From assembly GCF_030161395.1 (NCBI RefSeq), contig NZ_BSST01000001.1:868001-932000 (forward strand): a stretch of DNA of 64,000 nucleotides, in the 5' to 3' direction. Below, one piece after another: positions 17,591 through 26,014 of the stretch. This stretch comes from Thalassotalea insulae. Its GTDB lineage: Bacteria > Pseudomonadota > Gammaproteobacteria > Enterobacterales > Alteromonadaceae. The position numbers and the translations under genes are program-made. Every line of letters starts with the position of its first letter. The first letter of the stretch is position 1. A model generated the notes under the pieces. It did no database searches. It was given only the letters and a program-made list of their open reading frames with translations, and was not told the DNA's origin.

Positions 17591-18846
17591 TGCTCAGACT
17601 GTTCGTTAGTTTATATCTGGTAGTAATTTCTGGCATTTTTACCATCAACTGGGCCTCAGAATTACTCTGGCAGAAACTTAATCAAGATGAAAAAAGCGAA
17701 CTAGCCACGACCATCGCGCTGGTAAAAGATCTGGCGACACTCATCACCAGTCAGCAGCAACTTGCTCTGTTAACATCAGCCCAATTACAACCAGAGCAAT
17801 TCAGCTATCAATTACTTGAATTCAATGATATTGCTTGGCTGCCAGAGCAGCAGCAACAGCTTGCATCCGGCCAGGTATTACCACTTTATAATTTACAACA
17901 GCAACTCTATCTCTATGCTAAAACCAGCGATGGCAAACATTTATTGCAGCTTGGTCCAATCAACCAGCAACATAGTTCCTCTATCACTAAAACCCTGTTG
18001 CAGATCGCATCATACTTATTATTAGCACTGATTTTAATATTATGGACTCGCCCAGTTTGGCAGGATCTGACTCGGCTGACACAGCTGGCAAACAATATCG
18101 ATTCATTAAAAGATATTCCCGAGCCCCCTATTCAGAGCCGCTCTCCGATTGCCAATGTAGTGCAAACCATGGGACAAATGGCGGCGAAAATCAAACACTT
18201 GATCAACGAACAAAAACAGCTGGTCAATGCAGTTTCCCATGAACTTAGAACCCCACTTTCCAGGCTACGCTTTTCGTTAGCCATGTTAACCAATATTAAT
18301 GATCAACAGCGTGATGAAATCGAACAAGATTTACAAGAAATTGAAACCTTAGTCGATGAGATGCTCAGCTATTCGCGGATAGAACACCTGGCAGTTCAGC
18401 AAAATAAAACCTTAGCTAACGTCAGTGAACTACTGAGCCATCAGCTAGAAAAACACGGTCGATTACACAGTAAAAAAATCATTGCCGATATCCCTACTGA
18501 GTTAGTAATCACCTGTAACGGTGAGTTAGTGGAACGTGCCTGCCAAAATCTGATCACTAATGCGTTACGGTATGCTAAACAACAAGTCAGAATATCTGCC
18601 GCAATTAAGCAGCAGCTATTGACCATTTCAATCGAAGATGATGGAGCAGGCATTGCAGAAGAAGACTGGCCGACCTTGTTTGAACCGTTCTCTCGAGTTG
18701 AGCAAAGTCGTAACAAAAATCAGGGCGGCTACGGACTGGGCTTAGCAATTGTTAAAAAAGCCTGTGACTGGCATCTGGGACAATGTCATGTTAACCATTC
18801 CCCCCTTGGTGGTGCCTGTTTTACCATTACTTTACCTGTAGAGTAA
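17590..18846 (+). CDS. RstB-like sensor histidine kinase
   Basis: A 418-residue inner-membrane kinase starting at GTG that overlaps the regulator's TAG by one base. TM1 is about 5-25, the periplasmic domain is small (about 26-135), TM2 about 136-153, then the RPVWQDLTRLTQLANNI linker as in RstB, HAMP-like region, HisKA with VNAVSHELRTP (His217), and HATPase with EDDGAGI and GGYGLGLAIVKKA. It should phosphorylate the adjacent regulator. The periplasmic domain is Gln-rich and without Cys. A role in sensing envelope state with MipA and DUF3019 is inferred from operon structure. In Vibrio cholerae the related CarSR/VprAB pair also neighbours ompV. Confidence 0.87.
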   Translation: MLRLFVSLYLVVISGIFTINWASELLWQKLNQDEKSELATTIALVKDLATLITSQQQLALLTSAQLQPEQFSYQLLEFNDIAWLPEQQQQLASGQVLPLYNLQQQLYLYAKTSDGKHLLQLGPINQQHSSSITKTLLQIASYLLLALILILWTRPVWQDLTRLTQLANNIDSLKDIPEPPIQSRSPIANVVQTMGQMAAKIKHLINEQKQLVNAVSHELRTPLSRLRFSLAMLTNINDQQRDEIEQDLQEIETLVDEMLSYSRIEHLAVQQNKTLANVSELLSHQLEKHGRLHSKKIIADIPTELVITCNGELVERACQNLITNALRYAKQQVRISAAIKQQLLTISIEDDGAGIAEEDWPTLFEPFSRVEQSRNKNQGGYGLGLAIVKKACDWHLGQCHVNHSPLGGACFTITLPVE

Positions 18847-18936
18847 TATCCACTTTGCCGTGGTAATATCCTGATTATCCTAGCTGTTACTATTAAGAGC
18901 AGGTAAGATAGCAAAAAAACTTATTATCCAGTCACT

Positions 18937-19656
18937 ATGAAAAAAAAATGTATTGTTACCGGTGGTAGCTCCGGCATTGGCTTAAGTATTGTTAAACTCT
19001 TTCTTGCAAACCATTATCGTGTCATCAACCTGGATATAGTGGACAGCGGCGTCGGCGAGTTCCACTATTGTGATGTCACTGACCATGCACAGTTACAGAC
19101 CATAGTTAAAGATATTGCCGCTCCAATTGATGTGCTAGTGTCAAACGCTGGTATTCACTTTTCTGCTACCATTGAAAATACCAGCGAAGCGGATTTACTA
19201 AAGGTATTTAACATTAATGTCAAAGGTGCTTATTCTGCCATTCAAGCAGTACTACCAAGCATGAAAGCACAACACTCAGGCGCAATAATTTTAATAGCTT
19301 CAGATCAGGCGTTGATTGCAAAACGTAATTCTTTTGCTTATAACCTCAGTAAAAATGCACTAGCGTCAATGGCAAAAACAACGGCGCTTGATTATGCAGA
19401 ATTTAACATTAGGGCTAATGCCATCTGTCCTGGCACCATAGAAACACCACTATATCATCAAGCGATAGATAATTACTGCCAACGCTCAGGCGCCGATAAA
19501 GCAAGCGTTCATCAAGAAGAAGCAGCGCTTCAACCACTTAACCGCATCGGTCAACCAGATGAAGTAGCTGAACTGGCATTGTTTCTCGCGTCAGATAAAG
19601 CAACATTTATCACCGGCAGTTTACAGGTTATCGACGGCGGTTATACCGCTCAGTAG
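18937..19656 (+). CDS. SDR-family NAD(P)-dependent oxidoreductase
   Basis: A 239-residue classical short-chain dehydrogenase: TGGSSGIG cofactor loop (8-15), NAG (70-72), catalytic Ser122, Tyr135 and Lys139 (YNLSK), and CPGTIETPL. It oxidises or reduces a hydroxyl/keto group; Asp33/Asp35 near the end of strand 2 suggests NAD preference. It leads an operon with a COG3618 amidohydrolase (7 bases downstream) and an Lrp/AsnC regulator. This pairing recalls L-fucose and related sugar oxidation pathways in which an SDR acts as sugar or ketodeoxy-acid dehydrogenase, but the substrate cannot be read from the sequence. Confidence 0.85.
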   Translation: MKKKCIVTGGSSGIGLSIVKLFLANHYRVINLDIVDSGVGEFHYCDVTDHAQLQTIVKDIAAPIDVLVSNAGIHFSATIENTSEADLLKVFNINVKGAYSAIQAVLPSMKAQHSGAIILIASDQALIAKRNSFAYNLSKNALASMAKTTALDYAEFNIRANAICPGTIETPLYHQAIDNYCQRSGADKASVHQEEAALQPLNRIGQPDEVAELALFLASDKATFITGSLQVIDGGYTAQ

Positions 19657-19663
19657 ACAAACA

Positions 19664-20536
19664 GTGAAAATCATAGATCCTCACCTACACCTGTTTGACC
19701 TAACTCAAGGTCAATATCATTGGCTTCGTCCGGAAAATCCGCCGAACTGGCCTGACAAATCAGTGATCCAGCAAAACTTTAATGAACACCAACTAGCTCT
19801 TGATTCACCGTTAACATTAGTCGGATTTGTCCATATAGAAGCAGGGTTTGATAACGTCCAGCCGTGGCGAGAGTTGCAGTGGCTTGAAGCTAATTGCCAG
19901 CTACCATTTAAAGCGGTAGCCTGTGCGAATATCGGTTTACCCACAGAGCAATTTATTAAGCAAATAAGTCAGTTACAACAACAAAAATCGCTGATAGGGA
20001 TCCGACATATCTTAGATGATGACGCTGTGACGCTGTTATCAAAGCCCCAAGCGATAGACAATTTTAACTACTTGGCAGCAGAACAATTAAGCTTTGACTG
20101 TCAGCTATCATTTGCTGATGATGCGGCGATCATTGCACTATGCCAAGTGTTAACTCAAATACCTGAACTTGTTTGTATTATTAATCACGCAGGTTTTGCA
20201 CCACTAACAACAAATACGCCAGAATTTCACGGTTGGCATCATAACCTGCAGCGTCTAGCGAAGTTTCCTCAGGTGGTAATAAAGTGCTCCGGCTGGGAAA
20301 TGCAAAATCGTCACTATCAAGCTTCGGCTATTAAATGCATTACCGAAACTTGCATTAACGTTTTTGGAATAAGCCGAGTGATGCTTGCTAGCAATTTTCC
20401 GTTAACCTTATTTAGTTGTAGCTATCAGGGTTACTGGCACCAAATCAGTACACAATTTCAACCACAGCTATTAGAAAATTTATGTTACAACAACAGCAAA
20501 AACTGGTACAAATTAGACAGCATTTCGATCACCTAA
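19664..20536 (+). CDS. COG3618 TIM-barrel amidohydrolase (lactonase-like)
   Basis: A 290-residue amidohydrolase of the fuconolactonase-like group, starting at GTG. Metal-site motifs seen are DPHLHLFD at the N-terminus, INHAGF in the middle and RVMLASNFPLTLF near the C-terminus. Related enzymes usually have SDWP or SNFP at the last site; this one has Asn there, which occurs in the family. The HWLRPENPP segment is typical. The likely reaction is hydrolysis of a sugar lactone to the aldonic acid, fitting between the SDR (sugar to lactone) and the dehydratase-like enzyme on the opposite strand. The substrate is unknown. Confidence 0.8.
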   Translation: MKIIDPHLHLFDLTQGQYHWLRPENPPNWPDKSVIQQNFNEHQLALDSPLTLVGFVHIEAGFDNVQPWRELQWLEANCQLPFKAVACANIGLPTEQFIKQISQLQQQKSLIGIRHILDDDAVTLLSKPQAIDNFNYLAAEQLSFDCQLSFADDAAIIALCQVLTQIPELVCIINHAGFAPLTTNTPEFHGWHHNLQRLAKFPQVVIKCSGWEMQNRHYQASAIKCITETCINVFGISRVMLASNFPLTLFSCSYQGYWHQISTQFQPQLLENLCYNNSKNWYKLDSISIT

Positions 20537-20553
20537 CTATTTGATGATTTAAT

Positions 20554-21012
20554 ATGGATAAGTTCGATAAAAAAATTCTCGACATACTACAGCATGACTG
20601 CACATTGGCGGTAAGTGAAGTAGCCGCCCAGGTAGGATTATCAACGACTCCGTGCTGGCGACGTATTCAAGCGATGGAAAAAAACGGCATTATTAGAGGT
20701 CGTGTCGCGTTAGCCGATCCGGAAAAACTTAATGTCGGCTTAACTGTGTTTGTAATGATCAAAACCAATCAACACAACCCACAATGGCTGAATGATTTTG
20801 GTCAAATTGCTGATGAGTTTCCTGAAATAATTGAATTCTACCGCATGAGTGGTGAGGTCGATTACTTATTGCGGGTGGTAGTCTCCGATATGAAAGCCTA
20901 TGATAGCTTCTATAAAAAACTGATCGATAAAGCCAATTTTGCCGATATCAGTTCCAGCTTTGCAATGGAAGAAATGAAATACACCACTGCCCTGCCGGTC
21001 AACTATCTATAA
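20554..21012 (+). CDS. Lrp/AsnC-family transcriptional regulator
   Basis: A 152-residue regulator with N-terminal helix-turn-helix (LDILQHDCTLAVSEVAAQVGL, then STTPCWRRIQAMEKNGII) and C-terminal RAM ligand-binding domain (GEVDYLLRVVVSDMKAYDSFY). Such proteins form octamers and respond to amino acids or other small metabolites. Its place as third gene of the SDR-amidohydrolase operon suggests local control of this cluster, possibly including the convergent aldolase-dehydratase operon. Confidence 0.87.
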   Translation: MDKFDKKILDILQHDCTLAVSEVAAQVGLSTTPCWRRIQAMEKNGIIRGRVALADPEKLNVGLTVFVMIKTNQHNPQWLNDFGQIADEFPEIIEFYRMSGEVDYLLRVVVSDMKAYDSFYKKLIDKANFADISSSFAMEEMKYTTALPVNYL

Positions 21013-21028
21013 TTTATCCCGACAATAA

Positions 21029-21054
21029 AAAAGGATGGCAGCTACCATCCTTTT
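21029..21054. terminator. Bidirectional terminator between convergent catabolic operons
   Basis: A perfect 10-bp stem AAAAGGATGG / CCATCCTTTT (arms 21029-21038 and 21045-21054) with a 6-nt loop, A-rich upstream and T-rich downstream, in the 61-bp gap between the regulator gene and the dehydratase gene. Confidence 0.88.
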
Positions 21055-21073
21055 ATGCACTTAATAAATTAAT

Positions 21074-22258
21074 TTACTTCAATGATTTGACCGTGACATT
21101 AGGTGAACGTTTTACTATTTCATCATTAAGTTCGATGCCAACGCCCGGTGTTTCCGAAACCTTGAAAATACCATTTTCCGGCTGTGGATCTTGTAAACAC
21201 AACTCTCTGTTCCATGCCTTAATCGCGTATGTATGATGTTCATGAATTAAGAAATTAGGAATCGCAGTTTCCAAATGTAGCGATGCCGCAGTTGCTACCG
21301 GACCACCACAAACATGGGCCTGAATCCGAATATCATAAACATCCGCGTAGTCACACACTTTTTTCGCTTCAGTAAAGCCACCACACAAGCCAACATCAGG
21401 TTGCAGTACGTCAATACTTTGGTCTTCAAAGTAAGGACGAACATCCCAACGATGGTATAAACGTTCACCACCAGCAATCGGTACATTAACGCGATCCGCT
21501 ACCTTTTGATGTACTTTGGCATTTAAGTAATTCACTGGCTCTTCATACATCATGCAACCGACTTCTTCGACTACCTCAGCCATTTGAATAGCAGACGCTG
21601 CTCCCATTAACGAATGAGATTCAAAGATGATATCAACATCTGTACCAACCGCATTACGGATTGCCCTTAAACGGTCACCAAATAAACGCATTTGCGGCTG
21701 GGTAAATAACTTGGTGCGATCAAAAGATGAACTGCCATCTTGGTTATAAACAATCGGATCTACTTTAACGGCATCATACCCTTGTGCGACGGCTTTTAAT
21801 GCCGCCTCAGCATATTCTTGTGGCTCAATTAATTTTCTACACTCTTTATCCCAGTCAAACTGTAACTGGCTGGCATAAGTGCGCAATTCACTATTCACCT
21901 TGCCACCAAGTAATTGATAAACAGGAACGCCAAGCGCTTTGCCTTTGATATCCCAGAGCGCAGTATCGATTGCACTCATTGCCGAATACAATACTGGACC
22001 ACCACCTAGCCCCCAGAAACTTTCCCGCAACATTCTCGACCAAAGCAATTCCGTTTGAAACGGGTCAAAACCTATTAATACCGCTTCACTAATTTCTTTC
22101 AGCATGGCGGCAGCAGCGCTGTGTCCCCAATCATATGCCAGGCCAGCTTCACCAACACCTGTGATCCCTTGATCTGTATGTACCCGAATAAACACCGGAT
22201 TCCATGGCGGACGCTCAGGACATTCAATATCAAATATTTCTACATGGGTAATTTTCAT
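21074..22258 (-). CDS. Enolase-superfamily sugar-acid dehydratase (galactonate dehydratase-like)
   Basis: A 394-residue mandelate racemase/muconate lactonizing-type protein: N-terminal capping domain (about 1-125) and TIM barrel. Barrel residues visible are Lys165-Val-Asp167, Glu213-Ser-His215, Glu239/Glu240, Glu265 in AGGERL, Asp288 in LQPDVGLCGG and His315 in QAHVCGGP. The ExH motif at strand 3 plus the later His and KxD are the hallmark of acid-sugar dehydratases such as D-galactonate and D-mannonate dehydratases, which give 2-keto-3-deoxy acids. The exact sugar acid is unknown. The gene follows the class II aldolase gene by 20 bases and faces the SDR operon. Confidence 0.83.
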   Translation of the reverse strand: MKITHVEIFDIECPERPPWNPVFIRVHTDQGITGVGEAGLAYDWGHSAAAAMLKEISEAVLIGFDPFQTELLWSRMLRESFWGLGGGPVLYSAMSAIDTALWDIKGKALGVPVYQLLGGKVNSELRTYASQLQFDWDKECRKLIEPQEYAEAALKAVAQGYDAVKVDPIVYNQDGSSSFDRTKLFTQPQMRLFGDRLRAIRNAVGTDVDIIFESHSLMGAASAIQMAEVVEEVGCMMYEEPVNYLNAKVHQKVADRVNVPIAGGERLYHRWDVRPYFEDQSIDVLQPDVGLCGGFTEAKKVCDYADVYDIRIQAHVCGGPVATAASLHLETAIPNFLIHEHHTYAIKAWNRELCLQDPQPENGIFKVSETPGVGIELNDEIVKRSPNVTVKSLK

Positions 22259-22278
22259 TGCTACACTCTATATTCTTA

Positions 22279-23049
22279 TTAGCTGGCAAATGATGGATCG
22301 GCACGATAAACACGGCGTAGCATTGCCGGCCAAGATTTTTGACCACCGGTTAATCCGGTATGTACTACATTCGCCTGCGCTTTAATACCATCGACAATAG
22401 CTTGCTCGATTTCAATCGGTTGCATACCTGAGGCCATGATTTGTAACTGGATTTGGCAAGCTCGGGTGAGATCATACATATGCATGTAAGCATCACCGAT
22501 TGTTTTTCCTAAGGTTAATGCGCCATGATTGCGCAATAACATAAAATTTGCACTACCTAAATCTTGCTGTAAACGCGATTTTTCATCGGAATTAACCGCA
22601 AGGCCTTCATATTCATGATAGCTCATTGACGCCAAAGCAAAGGCAGAATACTGACTCAGCGGTAACAAACCTTCTTTTAGACTAGCTACCGCAATAGTTT
22701 CGTTAGTATGCAAATGTAATACGCATTGTTCTTCATGACGGGCCTGATGTACAGCACTATGAATGGTAAAACCTGCCGGGTTAATTTCAAATGGGCAGTT
22801 AGCATCAATAATATTGCCGTCAATATCTATTTTCACTAAGTTCGAGGCGGTGATTTCCTCAAACGTTAAGCCGAATGCGTTAATCAGTAGGTAGTCAGTT
22901 CCCGGAATGCGCGCTGAAATATGAGTATAAATCAAATCATCCCAGCCCTGCATCGCCACGAGACGATAACAAGCGGCTAAGTCAACGCGAGTTTGCCACT
23001 CTTGTGGCGAGACGTTATTTTTTAAATCAAGTTGTGGAATTTCAAACAT
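22279..23049 (-). CDS. Class II aldolase/adducin family protein
   Basis: A 256-residue cytoplasmic zinc-dependent protein. The metal-binding HLHTNETIA (His112, His114) and RNHGALTLG (His175) motifs and the YTHISARIPG N-terminal region match class II aldolase/AraD-like proteins, which cleave aldol bonds, epimerise or decarboxylate keto-sugar acids. The start has AAGGAAA about 7 bases upstream. As first gene of an operon with a dehydratase-like enzyme it could split or decarboxylate the keto-deoxy product. No kinase is nearby, so an unphosphorylated substrate is suggested. Confidence 0.83.
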   Translation of the reverse strand: MFEIPQLDLKNNVSPQEWQTRVDLAACYRLVAMQGWDDLIYTHISARIPGTDYLLINAFGLTFEEITASNLVKIDIDGNIIDANCPFEINPAGFTIHSAVHQARHEEQCVLHLHTNETIAVASLKEGLLPLSQYSAFALASMSYHEYEGLAVNSDEKSRLQQDLGSANFMLLRNHGALTLGKTIGDAYMHMYDLTRACQIQLQIMASGMQPIEIEQAIVDGIKAQANVVHTGLTGGQKSWPAMLRRVYRADPSFAS

Positions 23050-23156
23050 TAGGTTTCCTTGCTTAGCTCAGCATCTATTAATTCAAGCTAAGTTACACTA
23101 TTTTACTAGGACGCTGATTTGAGTTAAAGCAATCATTGAGCACTTATATTGATAGC

Positions 23157-23333
23157 TTATACCAAGATTGCTTTAAACAAGGCGATAAATAATAAAGCAA
23201 ATACCAGAATACGCAGCCATTTACTGTATTTGGCCTGTTCTTCAGGTGCTATCGGTTTACCATATTTCTCTCCGAGTACCACCATCAGTGCCACACACGA
23301 AAAAACAGCGGCTAAAATAATTAAAAGAGTCAT
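23157..23333 (-). CDS. Small membrane protein (58 aa), unknown function
   Basis: Reading the minus strand from ATG at 23333 gives 58 residues: a hydrophobic N-terminal helix (MTLLIILAAVFSCVALMVVL), a hydrophilic loop (GEKYGKPIAPEEQAKYSKW) and a second hydrophobic helix (LRILVFALLFIALFKAILV). This TM-loop-TM hairpin looks like a genuine inner-membrane microprotein; I recall similar short proteins in Alteromonadales but cannot name a family. The ribosome site is weak. It shares a 102-bp upstream region with the divergent ThrE-like gene. The plus-strand open frame across it is judged a shadow. Confidence 0.6.
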   Translation of the reverse strand: MTLLIILAAVFSCVALMVVLGEKYGKPIAPEEQAKYSKWLRILVFALLFIALFKAILV

Positions 23334-23435
23334 AGCAACAAATCTTTATTTGATAAAAGTCAAATTTAACATAAAATATCAAATAGTTAAGGTGTTTATA
23401 AAAAATGCCTTATATAACCATGGAAATATGCGTTA

Positions 23436-24665
23436 ATGACCGCTCCCGAAGACTTCACTGAAAAACGTCGCTTTATCATTCGCCTCGGTAAAGCATTGCA
23501 TAAATTTGGTACGCCAGCCTATCGAATGGAAGCCCATTTACAAAGTGTTTCGACTTTCCTTGGACTGCAAGCAAGTTTTATTGTCACGCCAACGTCATTA
23601 ACTTTTATCTTATCCGGTGATGATGATCATCAGGAATATAACCATATGCTAAGGGTTACTCCCGGTGATATGGATTTAGGCTCGCTGGCACGTACCGATG
23701 AATTAGTCGATGAGTTAAGTTCGGGGCAACGAACTTTAAGCGAAGCAATTGAAAGACTAGATGAAATAGCCAATAAACCGAATCCCTACGGTCGATTACT
23801 AACCTTCTTTGCTTTTGGCGCTTCAAGTGGGGCTTTTGCCATGCTGATGCGTACCAGCTGGAACGATGTCTTTTGGTCTACGTTACTCGGGTTGTTAGTT
23901 TGTATCTTTGTCTTTTGGTCTGAGCGCTCCAAACGCGTTACTGAGATGCTGGAACCACTTTCCGCACTCACCTGTGCTTTACTTGCATCAGGCATTACCC
24001 TTATCGATCCCAGTATAAATGCACCACTAGTGATCTTATCTTCCATTATCGCCTTTATCCCCGGATTAGCGCTGACGTTAGGCTTATCGGAGCTCGCTGC
24101 TCGAAATTTAATGTCAGGAACGGCCAGGGTAATGGACGCGATTATGGTGCTATTTAAGCTCTATTTTGGCGCGGTTTTAGGCATGGCTTTGGGTAATAAA
24201 TTTTGGGGGATTGCCGAATATATCAAACCAGAAGCTATGCCAAACTGGGCCGCCTGGGCGGCGGTTACTACCTTATCTATCAGCCTAGTGATTTTATTTA
24301 AGGTACGGAAAAAAGACGCGCCCTGGGGGATTTTATCCGGTTACATTGCTTTTGCAGCGAGTATGTGGGGAGCAATACATTTAGGTGTTGCCTTAGGCGC
24401 TTTTGTTGGTGCCTTTGCTTTAGGCATTTACAGTAATATCTTTTCGCGTTTAATGAACTTACCATCAAGCATAGTAAAGCTACTTGGGTTAGTTGTATTG
24501 GTCCCGGGAAGTAAAGTTTATATGGGCCTTAATATCGCAGTGTCAGGTCAGGAAATTATTAGTAATAGCGCAGGTATTAGTTCACAGGCATTTTTGATCT
24601 TTATGTCGTTAGTGGCAGGATTAATTTTTGCTAATGTTATTTTCCCCGCACGTAAGTCTCTGTAA
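23436..24665 (+). CDS. Threonine/serine exporter family (ThrE-like) membrane protein
   Basis: A 409-residue inner-membrane protein combining the N-terminal ThrE domain (RRFIIRLGKALHKFGTPAYRMEAHL, cytoplasmic part to about 130) with about ten hydrophobic segments, including the second ThrE_2 half (LVVLVPGSKVYMGLNIAVSGQ). Family members export threonine, serine and small peptides. This is the single-chain form rather than the split YjjP/YjjB form. The start is ATG 23436; the ribosome site is not strong. A TetR gene follows 13 bases after its stop and may control it. Confidence 0.82.
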   Translation: MTAPEDFTEKRRFIIRLGKALHKFGTPAYRMEAHLQSVSTFLGLQASFIVTPTSLTFILSGDDDHQEYNHMLRVTPGDMDLGSLARTDELVDELSSGQRTLSEAIERLDEIANKPNPYGRLLTFFAFGASSGAFAMLMRTSWNDVFWSTLLGLLVCIFVFWSERSKRVTEMLEPLSALTCALLASGITLIDPSINAPLVILSSIIAFIPGLALTLGLSELAARNLMSGTARVMDAIMVLFKLYFGAVLGMALGNKFWGIAEYIKPEAMPNWAAWAAVTTLSISLVILFKVRKKDAPWGILSGYIAFAASMWGAIHLGVALGAFVGAFALGIYSNIFSRLMNLPSSIVKLLGLVVLVPGSKVYMGLNIAVSGQEIISNSAGISSQAFLIFMSLVAGLIFANVIFPARKSL

Positions 24666-24678
24666 CGATATATTAACC

Positions 24679-25299
24679 ATGAACCATATTTCAAAAGCAA
24701 AAAGCTCATACCATCACGGTGACCTACGCCAGTCGTTATTGGTTACAGCAACCGAGATGCTCAATACTCAGGGGATTAATAGTTTATCATTGCGAAAAAT
24801 TGCCGAAAATGTTGGCGTTTCCCGTACTGCGGCTTACCATCATTTTAAAGATAAACATGATTTACTGTGCGCAATAGCAGCACAAGGGTTTAGCCAATGG
24901 CAACAACAGGCAGAACAACTAATGGCTAAACAGTATGCCGTCAAAAAACAGGCCTATAGAGAATTTGTCTCCGCTTATATTCACTTTGCTACCGAAAATG
25001 CGAACCTTTATGATTTAATGTTTGGCCGCACCATCTGGAAAGATCAAGGCAGCAATGAAACATTAAGACAAGCGGCCTATCCAAGTTTTGATTATCAGGT
25101 AAAAATCACTCAGCATTGGCAAACACTTGGTCTATTACCACAAACCACGTCTGCACTTAGGTTAGCGCAAGTGATCTGGGGCACCTTACATGGCATAGCC
25201 AAACTTTTAATCGATGGTATCTACAAAGACAACACGAATGTTGATGAAATGTGTGATTGCGCTGTTCAATTATTTGTATCAACTCAAACTAATTCTTAA
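24679..25299 (+). CDS. TetR/AcrR-family transcriptional regulator
   Basis: The frame is open from 24628 inside the preceding gene, but ATG 24679 (MNHISKAKSSYHHGDLRQSLL) is the natural start (206 aa). The N-terminal helix-turn-helix is typical (LSLRKIAENVGVSRTAAYHHFKDKHDLL), and the C-terminal domain resembles the WHG/TetR_C_33 type (LYDLMFGRTIW, WGTLHGIAKLL). It lies 13 bases behind the ThrE-like exporter gene, so autoregulation of that unit in response to an exported compound is a reasonable guess. The ligand is unknown. Confidence 0.85.
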   Translation: MNHISKAKSSYHHGDLRQSLLVTATEMLNTQGINSLSLRKIAENVGVSRTAAYHHFKDKHDLLCAIAAQGFSQWQQQAEQLMAKQYAVKKQAYREFVSAYIHFATENANLYDLMFGRTIWKDQGSNETLRQAAYPSFDYQVKITQHWQTLGLLPQTTSALRLAQVIWGTLHGIAKLLIDGIYKDNTNVDEMCDCAVQLFVSTQTNS

Positions 25300-25301
25300 A
25301 T

Positions 25302-25341
25302 TAATACCAAGTTGATGAATTATTTAATCAAATTGGTATTA
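25302..25341. repeat. Imperfect palindrome TAATACCAAGTTGAT / ATCAAATTGGTATTA
   Basis: 15-nt arms (25302-25316, 25327-25341) with one mismatch and a 10-nt AT-rich spacer, just after the TetR stop. It may end that transcript or be a copy of a dispersed palindromic repeat; the TACCAA motif also appears at 23159 without its partner arm. Confidence 0.6.
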
Positions 25342-25411
25342 CAGTTATTTGTTATCTCTATGGCATTATTGAATAATGACAATCGCACAATTTATAATTT
25401 TAGGAATATAA

Positions 25412-26014
25412 ATGACAATGCAGGCTAATCAAGACAAATTGGCACAATATGCTCAATTTTTTACTATAGAGCATTCATTTAGCATTAATGTTAAAACGCT
25501 TGATAACAAGCAAGTCAGCGATTTTTCACAATTTTTAGAGCAAATGCCAACACCGTTTAAAATGGTTGGTGAAATGTCTACTATCGATCAGGCGGCACTA
25601 AAACCACTACAGGCACTTACTGGCGTAGCGGGACAATTAGTTGATTACCTCAAACATCAGGCACAGAAAATAGACCTGTTAATGAACTATATTTTACAGC
25701 AACAAAACGAAGACAACGCTCGTTTTCAGGGAGTGAGTTTTGGCGGAGCTGGAATCGCCTTTATTAGCGATAAACCGTGGCAATTAAACCAGTTAGTAGA
25801 ACTTAAGTTATTTTTACCTGAGGAAAATGCCGCTATTTATTGCTTTGCTGAAGTGATCGATATTTCACCACAGGAACAGCAGTTTCATCATAAATTATTA
25901 TTTCATTTTATTCGCGATGAAGACAGAGAGTTACTAGTTAGAGCAAGTTTACATAAACAAACTAAGCAATTACAGCAGCTGGCACAACAACGCCAGCAGA
26001 ACACTGAACATTAA
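25412..26014 (+). CDS. PilZ-like domain protein
   Basis: A 200-residue cytoplasmic protein. The N-terminal half is helical (FTIEHSFSINVKTLD, LPALKPLQ-like helices, YLKHQAQKIDLLMNYIL) and the C-terminal half (about 105-190) looks like a PilZ barrel: FQGVSFGGAGIAF corresponds to the D/NxSxxG strand, followed by LKLFLPEENAAIYCFAEV and a FIRDEDRELLVRA end. The canonical RxxxR cyclic-di-GMP motif is not evident, and Gly replaces Asp/Asn before the Ser, so it may not bind the nucleotide. A related two-part PilZ family is common in Alteromonadales. It is convergent with a chemotaxis receptor gene. Confidence 0.62.
   Translation: MTMQANQDKLAQYAQFFTIEHSFSINVKTLDNKQVSDFSQFLEQMPTPFKMVGEMSTIDQAALKPLQALTGVAGQLVDYLKHQAQKIDLLMNYILQQQNEDNARFQGVSFGGAGIAFISDKPWQLNQLVELKLFLPEENAAIYCFAEVIDISPQEQQFHHKLLFHFIRDEDRELLVRASLHKQTKQLQQLAQQRQQNTEH

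Noticed and set aside
23149..23436. Plus-strand open frame of 95 residues
   Set aside because: Low-complexity composition without protein-like pattern; the minus strand there encodes a convincing two-helix membrane protein.
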